Assembly (NCBI RefSeq): GCF_000620305.1 | Contig: NZ_KK211104.1 | Coordinates: 207,533 to 271,532, forward strand | DNA: 64,000 bases | Direction of reading: 5' to 3' | Source: Desulfitibacter alkalitolerans DSM 16504 | Lineage (GTDB): Bacteria > Bacillota > DSM-16504 > Desulfitibacterales > Desulfitibacteraceae | In this document: in pieces, positions 33,117 through 42,050 of the stretch | Position numbering within the stretch: position 1 is the first letter of the stretch | Layout: each line of letters opens with the position of its first letter | Translations under genes and position numbers: made by a program | The notes under the pieces: model-generated | What the model was told of the DNA's origin: nothing | The model's database searches: none | The model's input: only the letters and a program-made list of their open reading frames with translations

Positions 33117-33127
33117 GTTTTCACGGA

Positions 33128-34039
33128 TTAGAAAAGGCCCCCCATGGAACGGATCAGGTGGGAGCCAATGACATAAAGCAGGCTTACAATGGTGATAGCT
33201 ACAAGGGGGATACTGGCAATTTTCACTCTGCGGGGCAGGGTATCCAGTTTCTTTTTCATTGCTTCTTTGGCCTTGATGTCCATATCCCGTGCCAGGTAGG
33301 AAAGCGCCTCCCCCTGATGTTCCCCCCGGTACAGGCCGATCAGGGCGTTGACCAGAAAAGAAACGTCGGTGATGCCAAGGCGTTCGTTGAAGCTGCGCAG
33401 GGCGGTTTCAATGTCCTTTGCCTTCATTTCCATGACAAGGATCGCCACGTCCTCCTGGAAAGCGTCGCTTGCCACCTTGAGATAATCCTCGAAAATCTGG
33501 ATTAAATCCACCTGCACCACCAGGCGGCTGCCGTCGTGCCGGTTGTCCTCCAGCCGGTACAGGATGGAGCGCACAAAGCCCGGCAGTTCCATTTCAATGC
33601 GCTTCTTTTTCTCTTTCATCCGGTCTTTGAGGTCGGTCATAAAATGGCGGTAGACAAGCAGCGCAAGGAGCAGGATGAGGGGTGCCAGCTTAACCGCTCT
33701 GAGGAATATAAACAGCAGCGCAAGGGGCAGGGTGAAAGACGCGCATACAATGGCTCTGGCATAATATTCTTTCGGAGTCAGCTCCAGACCGCCCCGCCGC
33801 AGTATGGAGGCCATCCTCGCTTCTTTGACGGGATTGAGAGGAACAAACCGGGAAACCGGTCTTGCAAGGGGCATGATGAAGCGGTTTAACAGCCGATTGC
33901 CCATCGCTTCCTTTTCGGCCTGTACATTTTTGATGTTCTTTTTCATGCTCAGTTTCGGGATTTTTAAAAGCTGCCTGCAAATCAGAATTCCTGCCGCAGT
34001 CAGTAGAATAAATACAATGATTTGGTAAAACAACGGCAT
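33128..34039 (-). CDS. TadC-like pilus platform protein (T2SS F domain)
   Basis: A 303-residue membrane protein with an N-terminal membrane helix (LFYQIIVFILLTAAGILICR), a middle pair of helices (about 93-130), and C-terminal helices after a T2SSF cytoplasmic domain. The cytoplasmic part contains the pattern ELPGFVRSILYRLEDNRHDG and YLARDMDIKAKEAMKKKLDT. It pairs with the TadB-like gene six bases upstream. Both form the inner-membrane platform driven by the CpaF ATPase. It is the last assembly gene before the pilins. Confidence 0.82.
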   Translation of the reverse strand: MPLFYQIIVFILLTAAGILICRQLLKIPKLSMKKNIKNVQAEKEAMGNRLLNRFIMPLARPVSRFVPLNPVKEARMASILRRGGLELTPKEYYARAIVCASFTLPLALLFIFLRAVKLAPLILLLALLVYRHFMTDLKDRMKEKKKRIEMELPGFVRSILYRLEDNRHDGSRLVVQVDLIQIFEDYLKVASDAFQEDVAILVMEMKAKDIETALRSFNERLGITDVSFLVNALIGLYRGEHQGEALSYLARDMDIKAKEAMKKKLDTLPRRVKIASIPLVAITIVSLLYVIGSHLIRSMGGLF

Positions 34040-34045
34040 CCCTCC

Positions 34046-34960
34046 TTATCGGTTGTTCGGTAATGTGGCCTTCATGACATAGAAGGCGGTGGCGAGGGCG
34101 GTCAGCAGCATGAGGACAATCAGCAGCCGGCCCACCATGGTTTGGGTCAGCAGGTAAAACCACTCGGCGTTGGCGAATTTCATCATAGGGATAATAGAGA
34201 TCATCAGGCCCACCGTCATCAGGTAGTCCCGCCATACTCGAACCATCATGCCGTCGCTCTCGACCTGCATGGATTTTGCATCATTCATGGCCCGGATGAT
34301 AGGAAACAGGGCGAATTTCAAGCGGCGGTCATGATAGCAGAGAATCAGGGTCTTTACCCATTCGCTAAAGTAGCGGTTCTTGATTTTTGCCGCCAGCCGG
34401 TACAGGCCATGCTCCACGTTGGGATTGACCAGCCTGATCTCCGTAATGAATTCATCAAAGGGTGTGGGAACCCTCAAATGCACCGGCACATACCGGTTCT
34501 TTTCCTCCACATAGGCTTCCACCGCCTTGATGATGTCGTCACAGCCTGCGTAGGCGTTGGTAATGATGCTCATGGTGTTCTCTAACCCTTCGATTTCCTC
34601 CCTGGCCGCCGCCGAGCTTTTCACCGTCAGGTAAAAGTACGGGGCCGGCAGCACACAGACAGCCATCACCCCCGCAAGCCCCGCGCTGCCAAACAGCAGC
34701 ACTCCTGTCAGGAAGCCCCCAGCCATGGAGGCAAACACCATGGCAAGGAATTTCTTTGCCGTACAACGGGTCTGCCGGAACAGCGTCGAAAAGTGAAGGC
34801 CTATCCGTTCGGTGAATTTCAGTTTTGTCCCTGTCAAAACCATGCGGCGCTTTTTCAAAGGGTTCTGCTCCATGATAAAGGGATTCAGCTTCAGCAGGAG
34901 AAACAAGGCAAGGCTGATGAGGGCAAACACAGCCATAAGGGTGATAGGAATCGGGTTCAT
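34046..34960 (-). CDS. TadB-like pilus platform protein
   Basis: A 304-residue membrane protein with an N-terminal helix (MAVFALISLALFLLLKLNPF), two helices at about 75-110 (ASMAGGFLTGVLLFGSAGLA), and C-terminal helices at about 245-295. The cytoplasmic section EGLENTMSIITNAYAGCDDI resembles the T2SSF domain of Tad platform proteins. It overlaps the CpaF gene by 4 bases and is followed by tadC. It is less conserved than the ATPase, so the TadB call rests partly on gene order. Confidence 0.75.
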   Translation of the reverse strand: MNPIPITLMAVFALISLALFLLLKLNPFIMEQNPLKKRRMVLTGTKLKFTERIGLHFSTLFRQTRCTAKKFLAMVFASMAGGFLTGVLLFGSAGLAGVMAVCVLPAPYFYLTVKSSAAAREEIEGLENTMSIITNAYAGCDDIIKAVEAYVEEKNRYVPVHLRVPTPFDEFITEIRLVNPNVEHGLYRLAAKIKNRYFSEWVKTLILCYHDRRLKFALFPIIRAMNDAKSMQVESDGMMVRVWRDYLMTVGLMISIIPMMKFANAEWFYLLTQTMVGRLLIVLMLLTALATAFYVMKATLPNNR

Positions 34961-36345
34961 GCTACGCCTCCTTCTGAAAAACGGCGGATTTCACTTTGCG
35001 GTACGCCGCCCACCAAAAGACGTTCGGCAAGGGCCGGGGAGAGATTGCCCACGCGCCGGTGGCTGCCGATAACCTTTGTAATCCTGCCTTCCTTGTCTCT
35101 CTCGTAGTGGTCAACTACATATTTGTATAGGGTGTTGCCTGTGACTTCGCCGTTTTTGACGCCGGTGGCTTCAAATATCTCCATGTATTTTCTGGACTTG
35201 TCGGGAAGCTGCATCTTAAACAGCATGATCGGAAAGGCTTCCACAATGTTTTTCAGGAGACGTTCTTCGGAAAGTGAAGTCCCGGCCTCCAAGCACATGG
35301 TCAGGATACGGTCATATGCCGCCCGTGCACCGTTGGCGTGGAGGGTGCTGACAATGATATGTCCGGTACGTCCGGCCTCCTGTACCGTGAGGGCTTCCTT
35401 GCCGCGCATTTCGGCAGGGACGAGGACTTGGGGATGCAGCCGCAGGGACAGCTTTAACAAGTCCAGCATGGTGACGGGATTGGGTTCCTCCTTGGTGAGC
35501 AGGTGAATCACATCGTTTAGCATCACGCCGTTTTCATCATATTGGGCTAAAGACAGCTCACGGGTATCCTCAATGGTGACAATGCGCCTTTCATAGGGTA
35601 CACAGCTCAGAATATAGCCCATGTCCGCAGTCTTGCCGCTGCCGGTGGCTCCGGCAATGGCAACGGAAACGCCGTTGTTGACGCACAGGGTCAGAAAGTC
35701 CAGTTCCTCGGCGGTGGCCGTATCCCAGCCGATAAGGTTTTCCCGCGTAATATAGGATGGCTTTTGCTTTCGGACGGAGGCAATGGCCCCGGCGTCGGGG
35801 TCAACGCAGGGCATGATTGCCCCGGACATGCGGATGCCTTTGGCAATGAAGCTGTCCCCGATGGGCTTGGAGCCGTCCAGAATGACATTCCCGAACCGGC
35901 TCATTTTCCGCACGATATTGGCGCAGGCTTCCGGGTTTTCAAAGGTTTCGTTCAGGCGCACCTTTCTATCCTTATACAGCACCCATACGCCTCCGGAGCC
36001 GTTGACATTGATTTCCTCCGTCTCGCTGTCCTGCAAGTACGGGGACAACAGGCCCATACCAGCCATATCAAAATAGATGGCGTCTGTCAACTCGGAGATA
36101 TTGCGCACATCCCGAGCTACCAGCTGTTCGCTGTTGAGATAGCGCATGATAAGGTCTTTCAGCTTTCCTTCAGCCTCCTCCGAATACAGCACCTCCGCCA
36201 GCTCCGCAGAGTGGTTTTTAGCAATCAGCCGCTGGAGCCTGTCGAGGATTTCGCCGTAATCCCTGGCCGGGACGCTTTCCCCTGTGTCGGAGCGCCGCTT
36301 GTTGGCCCGGTAAATCAGGTCATTAACTGAAAATCTGCCGTTCAT
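34957..36345 (-). CDS. CpaF/TadA-type secretion ATPase
   Basis: A 462-residue ATPase of the VirB11/GspE superfamily in its Tad form. Walker A is GATGSGKT near 232, and the Asp box is ...RRIVTIEDTREL. The Walker B-like segment is VLVPAEMRGKEALT, and the His box lies in AGRTGHIIVSTLHANGA. It energises pilus assembly. No separate VirB11 is seen in this ICE, so it might also serve the conjugation channel (inference). It overlaps both neighbours (cpaE and tadB) by 4 bases, which shows tight operon coupling. Confidence 0.9.
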   Translation of the reverse strand: MNGRFSVNDLIYRANKRRSDTGESVPARDYGEILDRLQRLIAKNHSAELAEVLYSEEAEGKLKDLIMRYLNSEQLVARDVRNISELTDAIYFDMAGMGLLSPYLQDSETEEINVNGSGGVWVLYKDRKVRLNETFENPEACANIVRKMSRFGNVILDGSKPIGDSFIAKGIRMSGAIMPCVDPDAGAIASVRKQKPSYITRENLIGWDTATAEELDFLTLCVNNGVSVAIAGATGSGKTADMGYILSCVPYERRIVTIEDTRELSLAQYDENGVMLNDVIHLLTKEEPNPVTMLDLLKLSLRLHPQVLVPAEMRGKEALTVQEAGRTGHIIVSTLHANGARAAYDRILTMCLEAGTSLSEERLLKNIVEAFPIMLFKMQLPDKSRKYMEIFEATGVKNGEVTGNTLYKYVVDHYERDKEGRITKVIGSHRRVGNLSPALAERLLVGGVPQSEIRRFSEGGVA

Positions 36346-37076
36346 GGCTTCCCGCCTCCAATCCTGCCTGCAATTTGTTCCAGCACCTTTCCGTAACGCT
36401 TGCAGGAACGGTCACGGAAGAAATACAGGGGCGTCCCAGCGTTCTCCAGCTCCGCGGCCCGCCGGATATGGGGCAGCTCGTAAGCAAAGGCCAGCCCCGT
36501 CATATGGCGGTAGGTCTTTTCGTCAAATTCACCGTTGGGGGATAGCAGGATATGGGTCTGCTTTTCTCCAAGGTGCAGCTCCCGTATAAAATCAGAGACG
36601 GCTATATACCACATCTGTGCAGCAATGGACGGCCTGTGCAGGGTAAAAACGGTGTCGGCAAGCCACAAGCCCACACCGGAAACCGGATTGTTGACTTCCG
36701 CGCTTGTGTCCACGATCAGGGCATCAAACACAAGGGAAGCGGCATCAAGCATTCTCTCTGCATCCTCCAGAGTCACGGTGTCGCAAAGCAGGCCGGAATA
36801 CCGGGTGGGTACGGACAGGAAAAACAGATTTTTGCTTTCTCCACAGGCGGTGAACATTTCCCCGATGTTAGGATTCTCCGCGCCCAGCGCTTCAAACAGG
36901 CCTTTCTTCGGTGGAACCGTCTGACCGAAAAAGGTCTGAAGCTCTCCATAGGTGAGATTGGAGGAAATGAGCCCCACCAGCACGTCCCGTTTTGACAGGG
37001 CGCAGGCCAGGTTCACGGCAAAGGTGGTTTTCCCGCTGTGCTTGCCTCCCCAAACGGCAATGGTTTTACTGCCCAT
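36342..37076 (-). CDS. CpaE/TadZ-like MinD-type ATPase
   Basis: A 244-residue P-loop protein. The deviant Walker A lies near the N-terminus (GGKHSGKTTFAVNLACALSK), and a Walker B-like DALIVDTSAEV follows near 137-147. In Tad systems this family places the pilus machinery in the cell. It overlaps cpaB by 11 bases and cpaF by 4. The N-terminal receiver-like domain of many CpaE proteins is missing, which is the usual form in Firmicute elements. ParA of the ICE partition system is separate (59.1-59.9 kb). Confidence 0.78.
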   Translation of the reverse strand: MGSKTIAVWGGKHSGKTTFAVNLACALSKRDVLVGLISSNLTYGELQTFFGQTVPPKKGLFEALGAENPNIGEMFTACGESKNLFFLSVPTRYSGLLCDTVTLEDAERMLDAASLVFDALIVDTSAEVNNPVSGVGLWLADTVFTLHRPSIAAQMWYIAVSDFIRELHLGEKQTHILLSPNGEFDEKTYRHMTGLAFAYELPHIRRAAELENAGTPLYFFRDRSCKRYGKVLEQIAGRIGGGKP

Positions 37077-37776
37077 GGCTCACACCCCGTTTCTCAAAGA
37101 TTAAATGCAGCTTGCCGGTGTATTCCGCCTGAATGAGCTTTTCCGCCTGGGCTTCGGTGACAATGAGGGTCACGGCCCTGGCCACCGGATCGCTGTTTGC
37201 CGATTGGCTGTCCTTTTGCTGCTCCCGCATCTTTGCGGTGTCCTGTGTCCTGGCGTTCTCGACACTGTAGGTTTCCAGCCCTTTCAGCTCAGGGTAAACA
37301 ATGACCTGGGGTGCGGAAGCCTTCCCATCGGACGCTTTTTCCATAAACACAGCTACCGTCACAATGTCGCCGGCCCGAAGATGAGAGGAAAGCCCCGCCG
37401 CGATGCTCGAAACACTGACGGTAACAAGGCGCTGGTTGTTTTTTGCGATGCGGTCAAGCTGTTCGTTGGCAAGATAGCTGCCCAGCTTCTGCGGGAAGAA
37501 ATAGTCCCCCTTGGCAATGGCGGTCTGCGCCACCTTGCCCACAATCTGCGCCGGGTCGTTCAGTATGCCCTCCAGCAGGCCGAAGCTGCCCACTTCCACG
37601 GATACAAGGTGCTGCTTGGTAAGCTCCGTTCCGGCAGGAATGTCCTGGGCCGCCCGCAGCACCGTTACCGTCGCGCTTTTATCCCCATATAAGCGCGGCA
37701 GGAGAAAAAAAGAAATGCCCGCCGCCAGTACAAGGCAGAGGGCGCTTAAAAAGATTCGGTTTTTTAATAGTTTCAA
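37066..37776 (-). CDS. CpaB/RcpC-like pilus protein with SAF domain
   Basis: A 236-residue protein with an N-terminal membrane anchor (LKNRIFLSALCLVLAAGISF) and a SAF domain (VLRAAQDIPAGTELTKQHLV; AQTAIAKGDYFFPQKLG), then an RcpC/CpaB-like section. In Gram-negative Tad systems CpaB works with the outer-membrane secretin; Firmicutes have none, so here it may act in the cell wall. The start is TTG at 37776 with GGAGG eleven bases upstream. It opens the Tad operon, followed by cpaE with an 11-base overlap. A long inverted repeat without a T-run lies upstream at about 37805-37850. Confidence 0.78.
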   Translation of the reverse strand: MKLLKNRIFLSALCLVLAAGISFFLLPRLYGDKSATVTVLRAAQDIPAGTELTKQHLVSVEVGSFGLLEGILNDPAQIVGKVAQTAIAKGDYFFPQKLGSYLANEQLDRIAKNNQRLVTVSVSSIAAGLSSHLRAGDIVTVAVFMEKASDGKASAPQVIVYPELKGLETYSVENARTQDTAKMREQQKDSQSANSDPVARAVTLIVTEAQAEKLIQAEYTGKLHLIFEKRGVSHGQ

Positions 37777-37860
37777 GCTGTATGCTTCCTCCTTCCAAAT
37801 GATCGCGGAACATGCCGTTTACCAAGAGTATATAAACGACACGTTCCGGCAGGGCAACTG

Positions 37861-38157
37861 TCATCGTTCCATCGACCGGCAACCATCCTCCGGTTCGGCG
37901 GCAGCCCTTTGACGTTCCCGTGCCTGCTCCAGCCGCTCCAGCACCGAACGCTTTTCCTCCGGCAAGGTTTCCGGGGCCAGCTCCCGCAAATCGTCATAGG
38001 TCTGGCCGTCCGTTAAATCTGCATCGCGGGAGGGGGCGTTTTCCAGGATACCGTCGATTTGATTGTAGTTGCCCTCCAAGCTCATTTCTGCGTTCTTGAG
38101 GTTGTTGTCTTTCAGCAAAGGGTATACGCGCCCCTGATTTCTTCTACGCTTACTCAT
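37861..38157 (-). CDS. Small ICE protein with KxSVL tail
   Basis: A 98-residue basic-acidic protein: a basic start (SKRRRNQGRVYPLLKDNNLK), an acidic middle (DADLTDGQTYDDLRELAPET) and the shared tail motif KRSVLERLEQARERQ, 30 residues from the ER end. No folded domain is recognised; most of it looks disordered. It overlaps the topoisomerase stop by 4 bases and precedes cpaB. Its small size makes it useful for testing the tail: the motif is a third of the protein. Confidence 0.6.
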   Translation of the reverse strand: MSKRRRNQGRVYPLLKDNNLKNAEMSLEGNYNQIDGILENAPSRDADLTDGQTYDDLRELAPETLPEEKRSVLERLEQARERQRAAAEPEDGCRSMER

Positions 38158-40247
38158 TTTTTAGCTCCCTTCTCAAACTCCAGTTTGAAGTTGACGTATT
38201 TGCCAGTGTCCTCCATGATAACCACGGCGTTATAGGTTTTGCCGGTCTTTTCGCTGTAAAGCCCGGACAGGGAAACGAGTCCCTTTTCAAGAAGTGCGGC
38301 GGCAATAGCTCTTGTGAGGTCTTTTTTCTTAGAGGCAAAGAAACGGTTATCCCGCCACAGGGCAAAGCCGCAGTCCCGGTTCTCGCAGAGGAAGCCTTTT
38401 TTGCCCTCCAACACCTTGCCGCCGCAGCGTGGGCAGATGCCCACCGCTTCACTGCGGCTTCCCACCGGTGCAGGAAACAATCTCATGAAGTCTGGATTCA
38501 GCGCGCTGTTGCTTTTCACAAGGCTAACCGTCAGCTCTGCAATCCCTGCCATAAATTCCGCGTCGGAAAGCCCTCCGCGCTCCACCTGCTTCAGCCGGTG
38601 CTCCCATTTGGCGGTGAGGGCTGGGGACTTGATGATCTCGGGCAGCACGGCAATCAGGCTGACGCCTTTTTTTGCGGGCAGCAGTTGTTTATTTTTCCGT
38701 TCCGCCAGGCCGGTCTTGACCAGCTTTTCAATAATACTGGCGCGAGTGGCGGGAGTGCCCAGGCCCTTGCGCTCGGCATCCTCCGGCATATCTTCTGATC
38801 CGGCTGTTTCCATTGCTTTGAGCAGCGTATCCTCAGAGTAGGACTTGGGCGGTGAGGTAAAGCCCTCTTTTACAGCAGTACGAACATTCTCAAACACCTG
38901 CCCCTTGGAAAGCTCAGGCAGCGCCTTGTCCTCGCCGTCCTTATCAGGTTTGTTTTTCAGCGTAGCCCGGTAAGCCGATTCAATGGCCTTCCATCCGTCT
39001 TGCAGGACGGTTTTGCCCTTTGCCGTAAAGGAATGGCCCTCACAGTCCACCGTTACAACAGTTTCGGCATAGAGATGAGGTTCACCTACGGCGCAGACCA
39101 GCCGGACGGCCAGAAGGAACAGGATGTTCCGTTCACCAGCAGGGAGAGCGGCAAGATCGCTGTCCTTGATCTGCCCGGTGGGAAGAATGGCATGATGGTC
39201 GGTGACTTTGCTGTTGTCCACCACACGCCGGGCGTCAACGTTAGGAACGATACCCTTCATAAAAGGCAGTACAGCCGCCGCAGTTTCCACAAGGGCGGGA
39301 AGTCCCGCCGCCATATCCTCGGTTAGATATCTGCTGTCGGTACGGGGATAGGTGGCCAGCTTCTTTTCATAGAGCGATTGCATATAGTCCAGCGTCTGCT
39401 GGGCGGTGAATCCGAACAGGCGGTTTGCCTCCCGCTGGAGTGTGGTGAGGTCGTAGAGCCTGGGCGGCACAACGGTTTTTTCCTGCCGCTCCACGGATTT
39501 TACAACGGCGGTTTTGACGTTGCAGGCGCTATGGATGCTTTCAGCGGCCTTCCTGTCCTTGTACTTTTCGCCCAAAACAATAAATGTACCGCAATTTAAT
39601 TCCGGTGTATAAAAGGGCTCCCTGACAAAGGCGGCAATTTCCTGTTCCCTCTGTACGAGCAGAGCCAGGGTTGGCGTCATGACGCGTCCCACATTGAGTG
39701 TCTGGCGGTACAGCACCGAAAACAGCCTTGTGGCATTGATGCCCACCAGCCAGTCGGCCTGTAAGCGGCACAGGGCAGCCCGGTAGAGCCGGTCGTAATC
39801 CGTGCCGGGACGAAGGTTGCGAAAGCCCCCGGTAATGGCGCTTTCCTCCATGGAGGATATCCAGAGCCTTTGTATGGGCTTTTTGCAGCCGCAGTATTCG
39901 TATACCAGCCGGAAGATCAGTTCACCCTCCCGTCCGGCGTCGCAGGCATTGACAATGCAGTCCACATCTGGACGCTTCATCAGTTCCCGCAGGACTTTCA
40001 GTTGCTTTGCCTTTTCACGGGACACGGCATATTTCCAGTGTTCCGGCAGGATGGGCAAGTCCTCATAGCGCCATTTGCCATACTTTTCATCGTAAGTCTC
40101 TGCCTGTGCAAGCTCCACTAGATGGCCCGCGCACCAGGACACAAGATAGCCGCCGCCCTCCAGATAACCGTCCCCGCGCTCCGTTGCGCCAAGGACGGAA
40201 GCGATGGCCTGACCTACGCTGCTTTTTTCCGCGATAATCAGTTTCAA
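38154..40247 (-). CDS. topB: DNA topoisomerase III (TopB-like, ICE type)
   Basis: A 697-residue type IA topoisomerase. The Toprim domain starts KLIIAEKSSVGQAIASVLG and carries DAGREGE at 103-109. The catalytic tyrosine is in YPRTDSRYL near residue 300. A C-terminal section with a zinc-ribbon-like CPRCGGKVLEGKKGFLCENR completes it. The start chosen is TTG at 40247, eight bases after GGAGG; the longer frame begins inside the terminator upstream. ICE-encoded TopB enzymes probably resolve DNA during transfer or re-circularisation. A small tail-bearing gene follows with 4-base overlap. Confidence 0.9.
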   Translation of the reverse strand: MKLIIAEKSSVGQAIASVLGATERGDGYLEGGGYLVSWCAGHLVELAQAETYDEKYGKWRYEDLPILPEHWKYAVSREKAKQLKVLRELMKRPDVDCIVNACDAGREGELIFRLVYEYCGCKKPIQRLWISSMEESAITGGFRNLRPGTDYDRLYRAALCRLQADWLVGINATRLFSVLYRQTLNVGRVMTPTLALLVQREQEIAAFVREPFYTPELNCGTFIVLGEKYKDRKAAESIHSACNVKTAVVKSVERQEKTVVPPRLYDLTTLQREANRLFGFTAQQTLDYMQSLYEKKLATYPRTDSRYLTEDMAAGLPALVETAAAVLPFMKGIVPNVDARRVVDNSKVTDHHAILPTGQIKDSDLAALPAGERNILFLLAVRLVCAVGEPHLYAETVVTVDCEGHSFTAKGKTVLQDGWKAIESAYRATLKNKPDKDGEDKALPELSKGQVFENVRTAVKEGFTSPPKSYSEDTLLKAMETAGSEDMPEDAERKGLGTPATRASIIEKLVKTGLAERKNKQLLPAKKGVSLIAVLPEIIKSPALTAKWEHRLKQVERGGLSDAEFMAGIAELTVSLVKSNSALNPDFMRLFPAPVGSRSEAVGICPRCGGKVLEGKKGFLCENRDCGFALWRDNRFFASKKKDLTRAIAAALLEKGLVSLSGLYSEKTGKTYNAVVIMEDTGKYVNFKLEFEKGAKK

Positions 40248-40281
40248 AATGTAATCCCTCCGTTTCTTTCTGTGCATGAGA

Positions 40282-40324
40282 AAAGCGCCGGTAATCTGCC
40301 TGTTTTGCAAATTACCGGCGCTTT
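40282..40324. terminator. Terminator upstream of topB
   Basis: AAAGCGCCGGTAAT / ATTACCGGCGCTTT, a perfect 14-bp stem with a 15-nt loop and T-rich 3' side on the minus strand. It separates the 146-residue gene from topB. Confidence 0.8.
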
Positions 40325-40339
40325 CGCCTATGGTATACG

Positions 40340-40780
40340 CTATTCGGTCTGGGTATCGGGGAGTGTTGTGATGTCACAGGCGTTGGCGCCATTCCTCTGA
40401 CACTCCGATATGCGTTTTGGGGAAATATAATGGGTGGCGTACATTTTCTCGATGTTTTCGTCACCGGATTTGGAAAAACGCAGTTTGGCCAACAGCTTTT
40501 TCCCCTTGCGTCCCCACTGCTTGTAAAAAGTCCACGACGCTTTCAGGTTGTTTTTTCGGGCATAGGCGCGGATTTCCTTCATAATGAAAGTCAGCTTATG
40601 AAGGTTCACGCGGCATACCCGTTCCAGATAATCCACACGTCCGAAACGCCAGCTTTCATAATCTCCAGCGGATAATACGCCTAAATCCATCAGCACCTGA
40701 ACGGGCGAAGCCACGCCGTCCTTTTGAAGCTGACTATACATGGAATCATGTATCTTGCCGACAATATCTCCATTGTTCAT
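40340..40780 (-). CDS. Conserved ICE protein of unknown function
   Basis: A 146-residue basic protein from the ATG at 40780, with AGGTG six bases upstream. Characteristic segments are GVASPVQVLMDLGVLSAGDY, ESWRFGRVDYLERVCRVNLH and RFSKSGDENIEKMYATHY. From memory, close relatives are common next to topB and CD1107 genes in Firmicute ICEs, but I know of no assigned function. The predicted fold is mostly helical and the charge would suit nucleic-acid binding (inference). Confidence 0.65.
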   Translation of the reverse strand: MNNGDIVGKIHDSMYSQLQKDGVASPVQVLMDLGVLSAGDYESWRFGRVDYLERVCRVNLHKLTFIMKEIRAYARKNNLKASWTFYKQWGRKGKKLLAKLRFSKSGDENIEKMYATHYISPKRISECQRNGANACDITTLPDTQTE

Positions 40781-40860
40781 TTTCATCACCTGCTTGTTAA
40801 AATATTGTAGCATACTCAGGATAATAGTTCCAGCCCGCAGCTTCGCGTATCGCCGTAGGG

Positions 40861-41805
40861 TTATTCTTCTTTTGGTGCGGTCGGATCGTCCCCTGAAAAT
40901 TCTCCTAAATCATCATCAGAAAGCAGAAAATCGTCCCCTGGCTCTGTCTCGCCGGACAAGGGCGTATCTTCCTCCTCATATTCGGGTTCATCTTCGTCCG
41001 TATCCACAGCCTGGTGTTTCGGCTTATATATTTTGAAGTAATATCCTGCGCCGCCTGCGGCTATAACTGCCAGCAGTACAAAGATCAGCGTACTGTCGCC
41101 GCCCTTTTCCGGCTGAGATTTGGGTTCGGTTTTGGACGTTGTTTCCGGTTTGGGGGTGGTCTGAGGCGTAGGCACGGCACTCACACCACTATTGCTGTTC
41201 CCTTTTTTGGCAAGGGAGCGCAAATCATCCTCTGTGACAGCATTTAAAAAGTAGACATTTTCACTTTGCCTCTGGCGGTCTATGATGAGATAAAAGACAT
41301 TCTTGTCTTGTGTAGTGATGGTGAAAAACTCCTTGCCATCGCCATCCGTGGCATTATCGACCGTCGTACCGGTGCCCTCCGGCGTAAAGGGATGAGTCTG
41401 TGCCGGAACAGCGGATTCCGTGGTTTTCGGGGTAGATGCCGCCGATGTATTCGTGGCAGCTGACGAAGCCTTGTAATACGGGTTCTCTACCTGCACGGTT
41501 CCCGACCGGTTTCCCGCAAGGTCCACCGCATAGACCGAAACATACTGTCCGGTTCCGGAATAGGTCCAAAGAGGGGTATCCAGCACTCCCTTTGCGGGGT
41601 AGCTGACCTTGTGGCCGTCAATGTAGACTGCCTCTACACCGGAATCCTCATCTTTTGCTTCGATATGGAGGGTTTCACCGGAAAGTCTGGCGGTGAGTGT
41701 CGGGGCCTTAGTATCGGCAGAGCCGGAGGCATATGCTGTCATGTGCAGTAAAAATGCGCTCATAAAAAGCATGAGCGCTAAAACGGTAAGCATTTTATTC
41801 TTCAT
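40861..41805 (-). CDS. CD1107-type mobile-element protein (DUF4366)
   Basis: A 314-residue cell-surface protein. It has a signal peptide (KNKMLTVLALMLFMSAFLLH, end near MTAYA) and an Ig-like domain (TLTARLSGETLHIEAKDEDS). The DUF4366 core follows (GKEFFTITTQDKNVFYLIID, ENVYFLNAVTEDDLRSL), then a Thr/Pro-rich linker. A C-terminal membrane helix (STLIFVLLAVIAAGGAGYYF) and a highly acidic cytoplasmic end complete it. The start at 41805 has GGAGG upstream. This family is a marker of CTn-type conjugation modules, where it probably sits at the transfer site in the envelope. It overlaps the DUF4315 gene by 11 bases. Confidence 0.85.
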   Translation of the reverse strand: MKNKMLTVLALMLFMSAFLLHMTAYASGSADTKAPTLTARLSGETLHIEAKDEDSGVEAVYIDGHKVSYPAKGVLDTPLWTYSGTGQYVSVYAVDLAGNRSGTVQVENPYYKASSAATNTSAASTPKTTESAVPAQTHPFTPEGTGTTVDNATDGDGKEFFTITTQDKNVFYLIIDRQRQSENVYFLNAVTEDDLRSLAKKGNSNSGVSAVPTPQTTPKPETTSKTEPKSQPEKGGDSTLIFVLLAVIAAGGAGYYFKIYKPKHQAVDTDEDEPEYEEEDTPLSGETEPGDDFLLSDDDLGEFSGDDPTAPKEE

Positions 41806-42025
41806 GGTTGTCCTCCTTGTTGGGAACGGATTTTGCACTCATGGCGCTGACAAACCGCGCGAACTCATCCTCCGTCATTTTTTCCTTTCTGAATATGGCA
41901 ACGATTTCGGCGTTTTCCAACTCGGTTTTCTGCCGCTCCAGTTCCCGTAAACGGGCCTGGAATTCCGCGATTTTTGTTTTCGTTTTCTCGATTTCTCCCA
42001 TCACTTTTTGTATTCTGGGGTTCAT
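41795..42025 (-). CDS. DUF4315 family coiled-coil protein
   Basis: A 76-residue protein, mainly one coiled coil (KTKTKIAEFQARLRELERQK) with a second helix (TEDEFARFVSAMSA). It matches the DUF4315 family always found next to CD1107-type genes. GGAGG lies before the ATG. The stop overlaps the next gene by 11 bases. Function unknown; a scaffold or chaperone role for the surface protein would fit. Confidence 0.8.
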   Translation of the reverse strand: MNPRIQKVMGEIEKTKTKIAEFQARLRELERQKTELENAEIVAIFRKEKMTEDEFARFVSAMSAKSVPNKEDNHEE

Positions 42026-42050
42026 AGTCTAAAATTCCTCCTTTTATCGG

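Noticed and set aside
40248-40310. N-terminal extension of topoisomerase III
   Set aside because: It lies in the 3' arm of a terminator; TTG at 40247 has the ribosome site and gives the normal KLIIAEKSS start.
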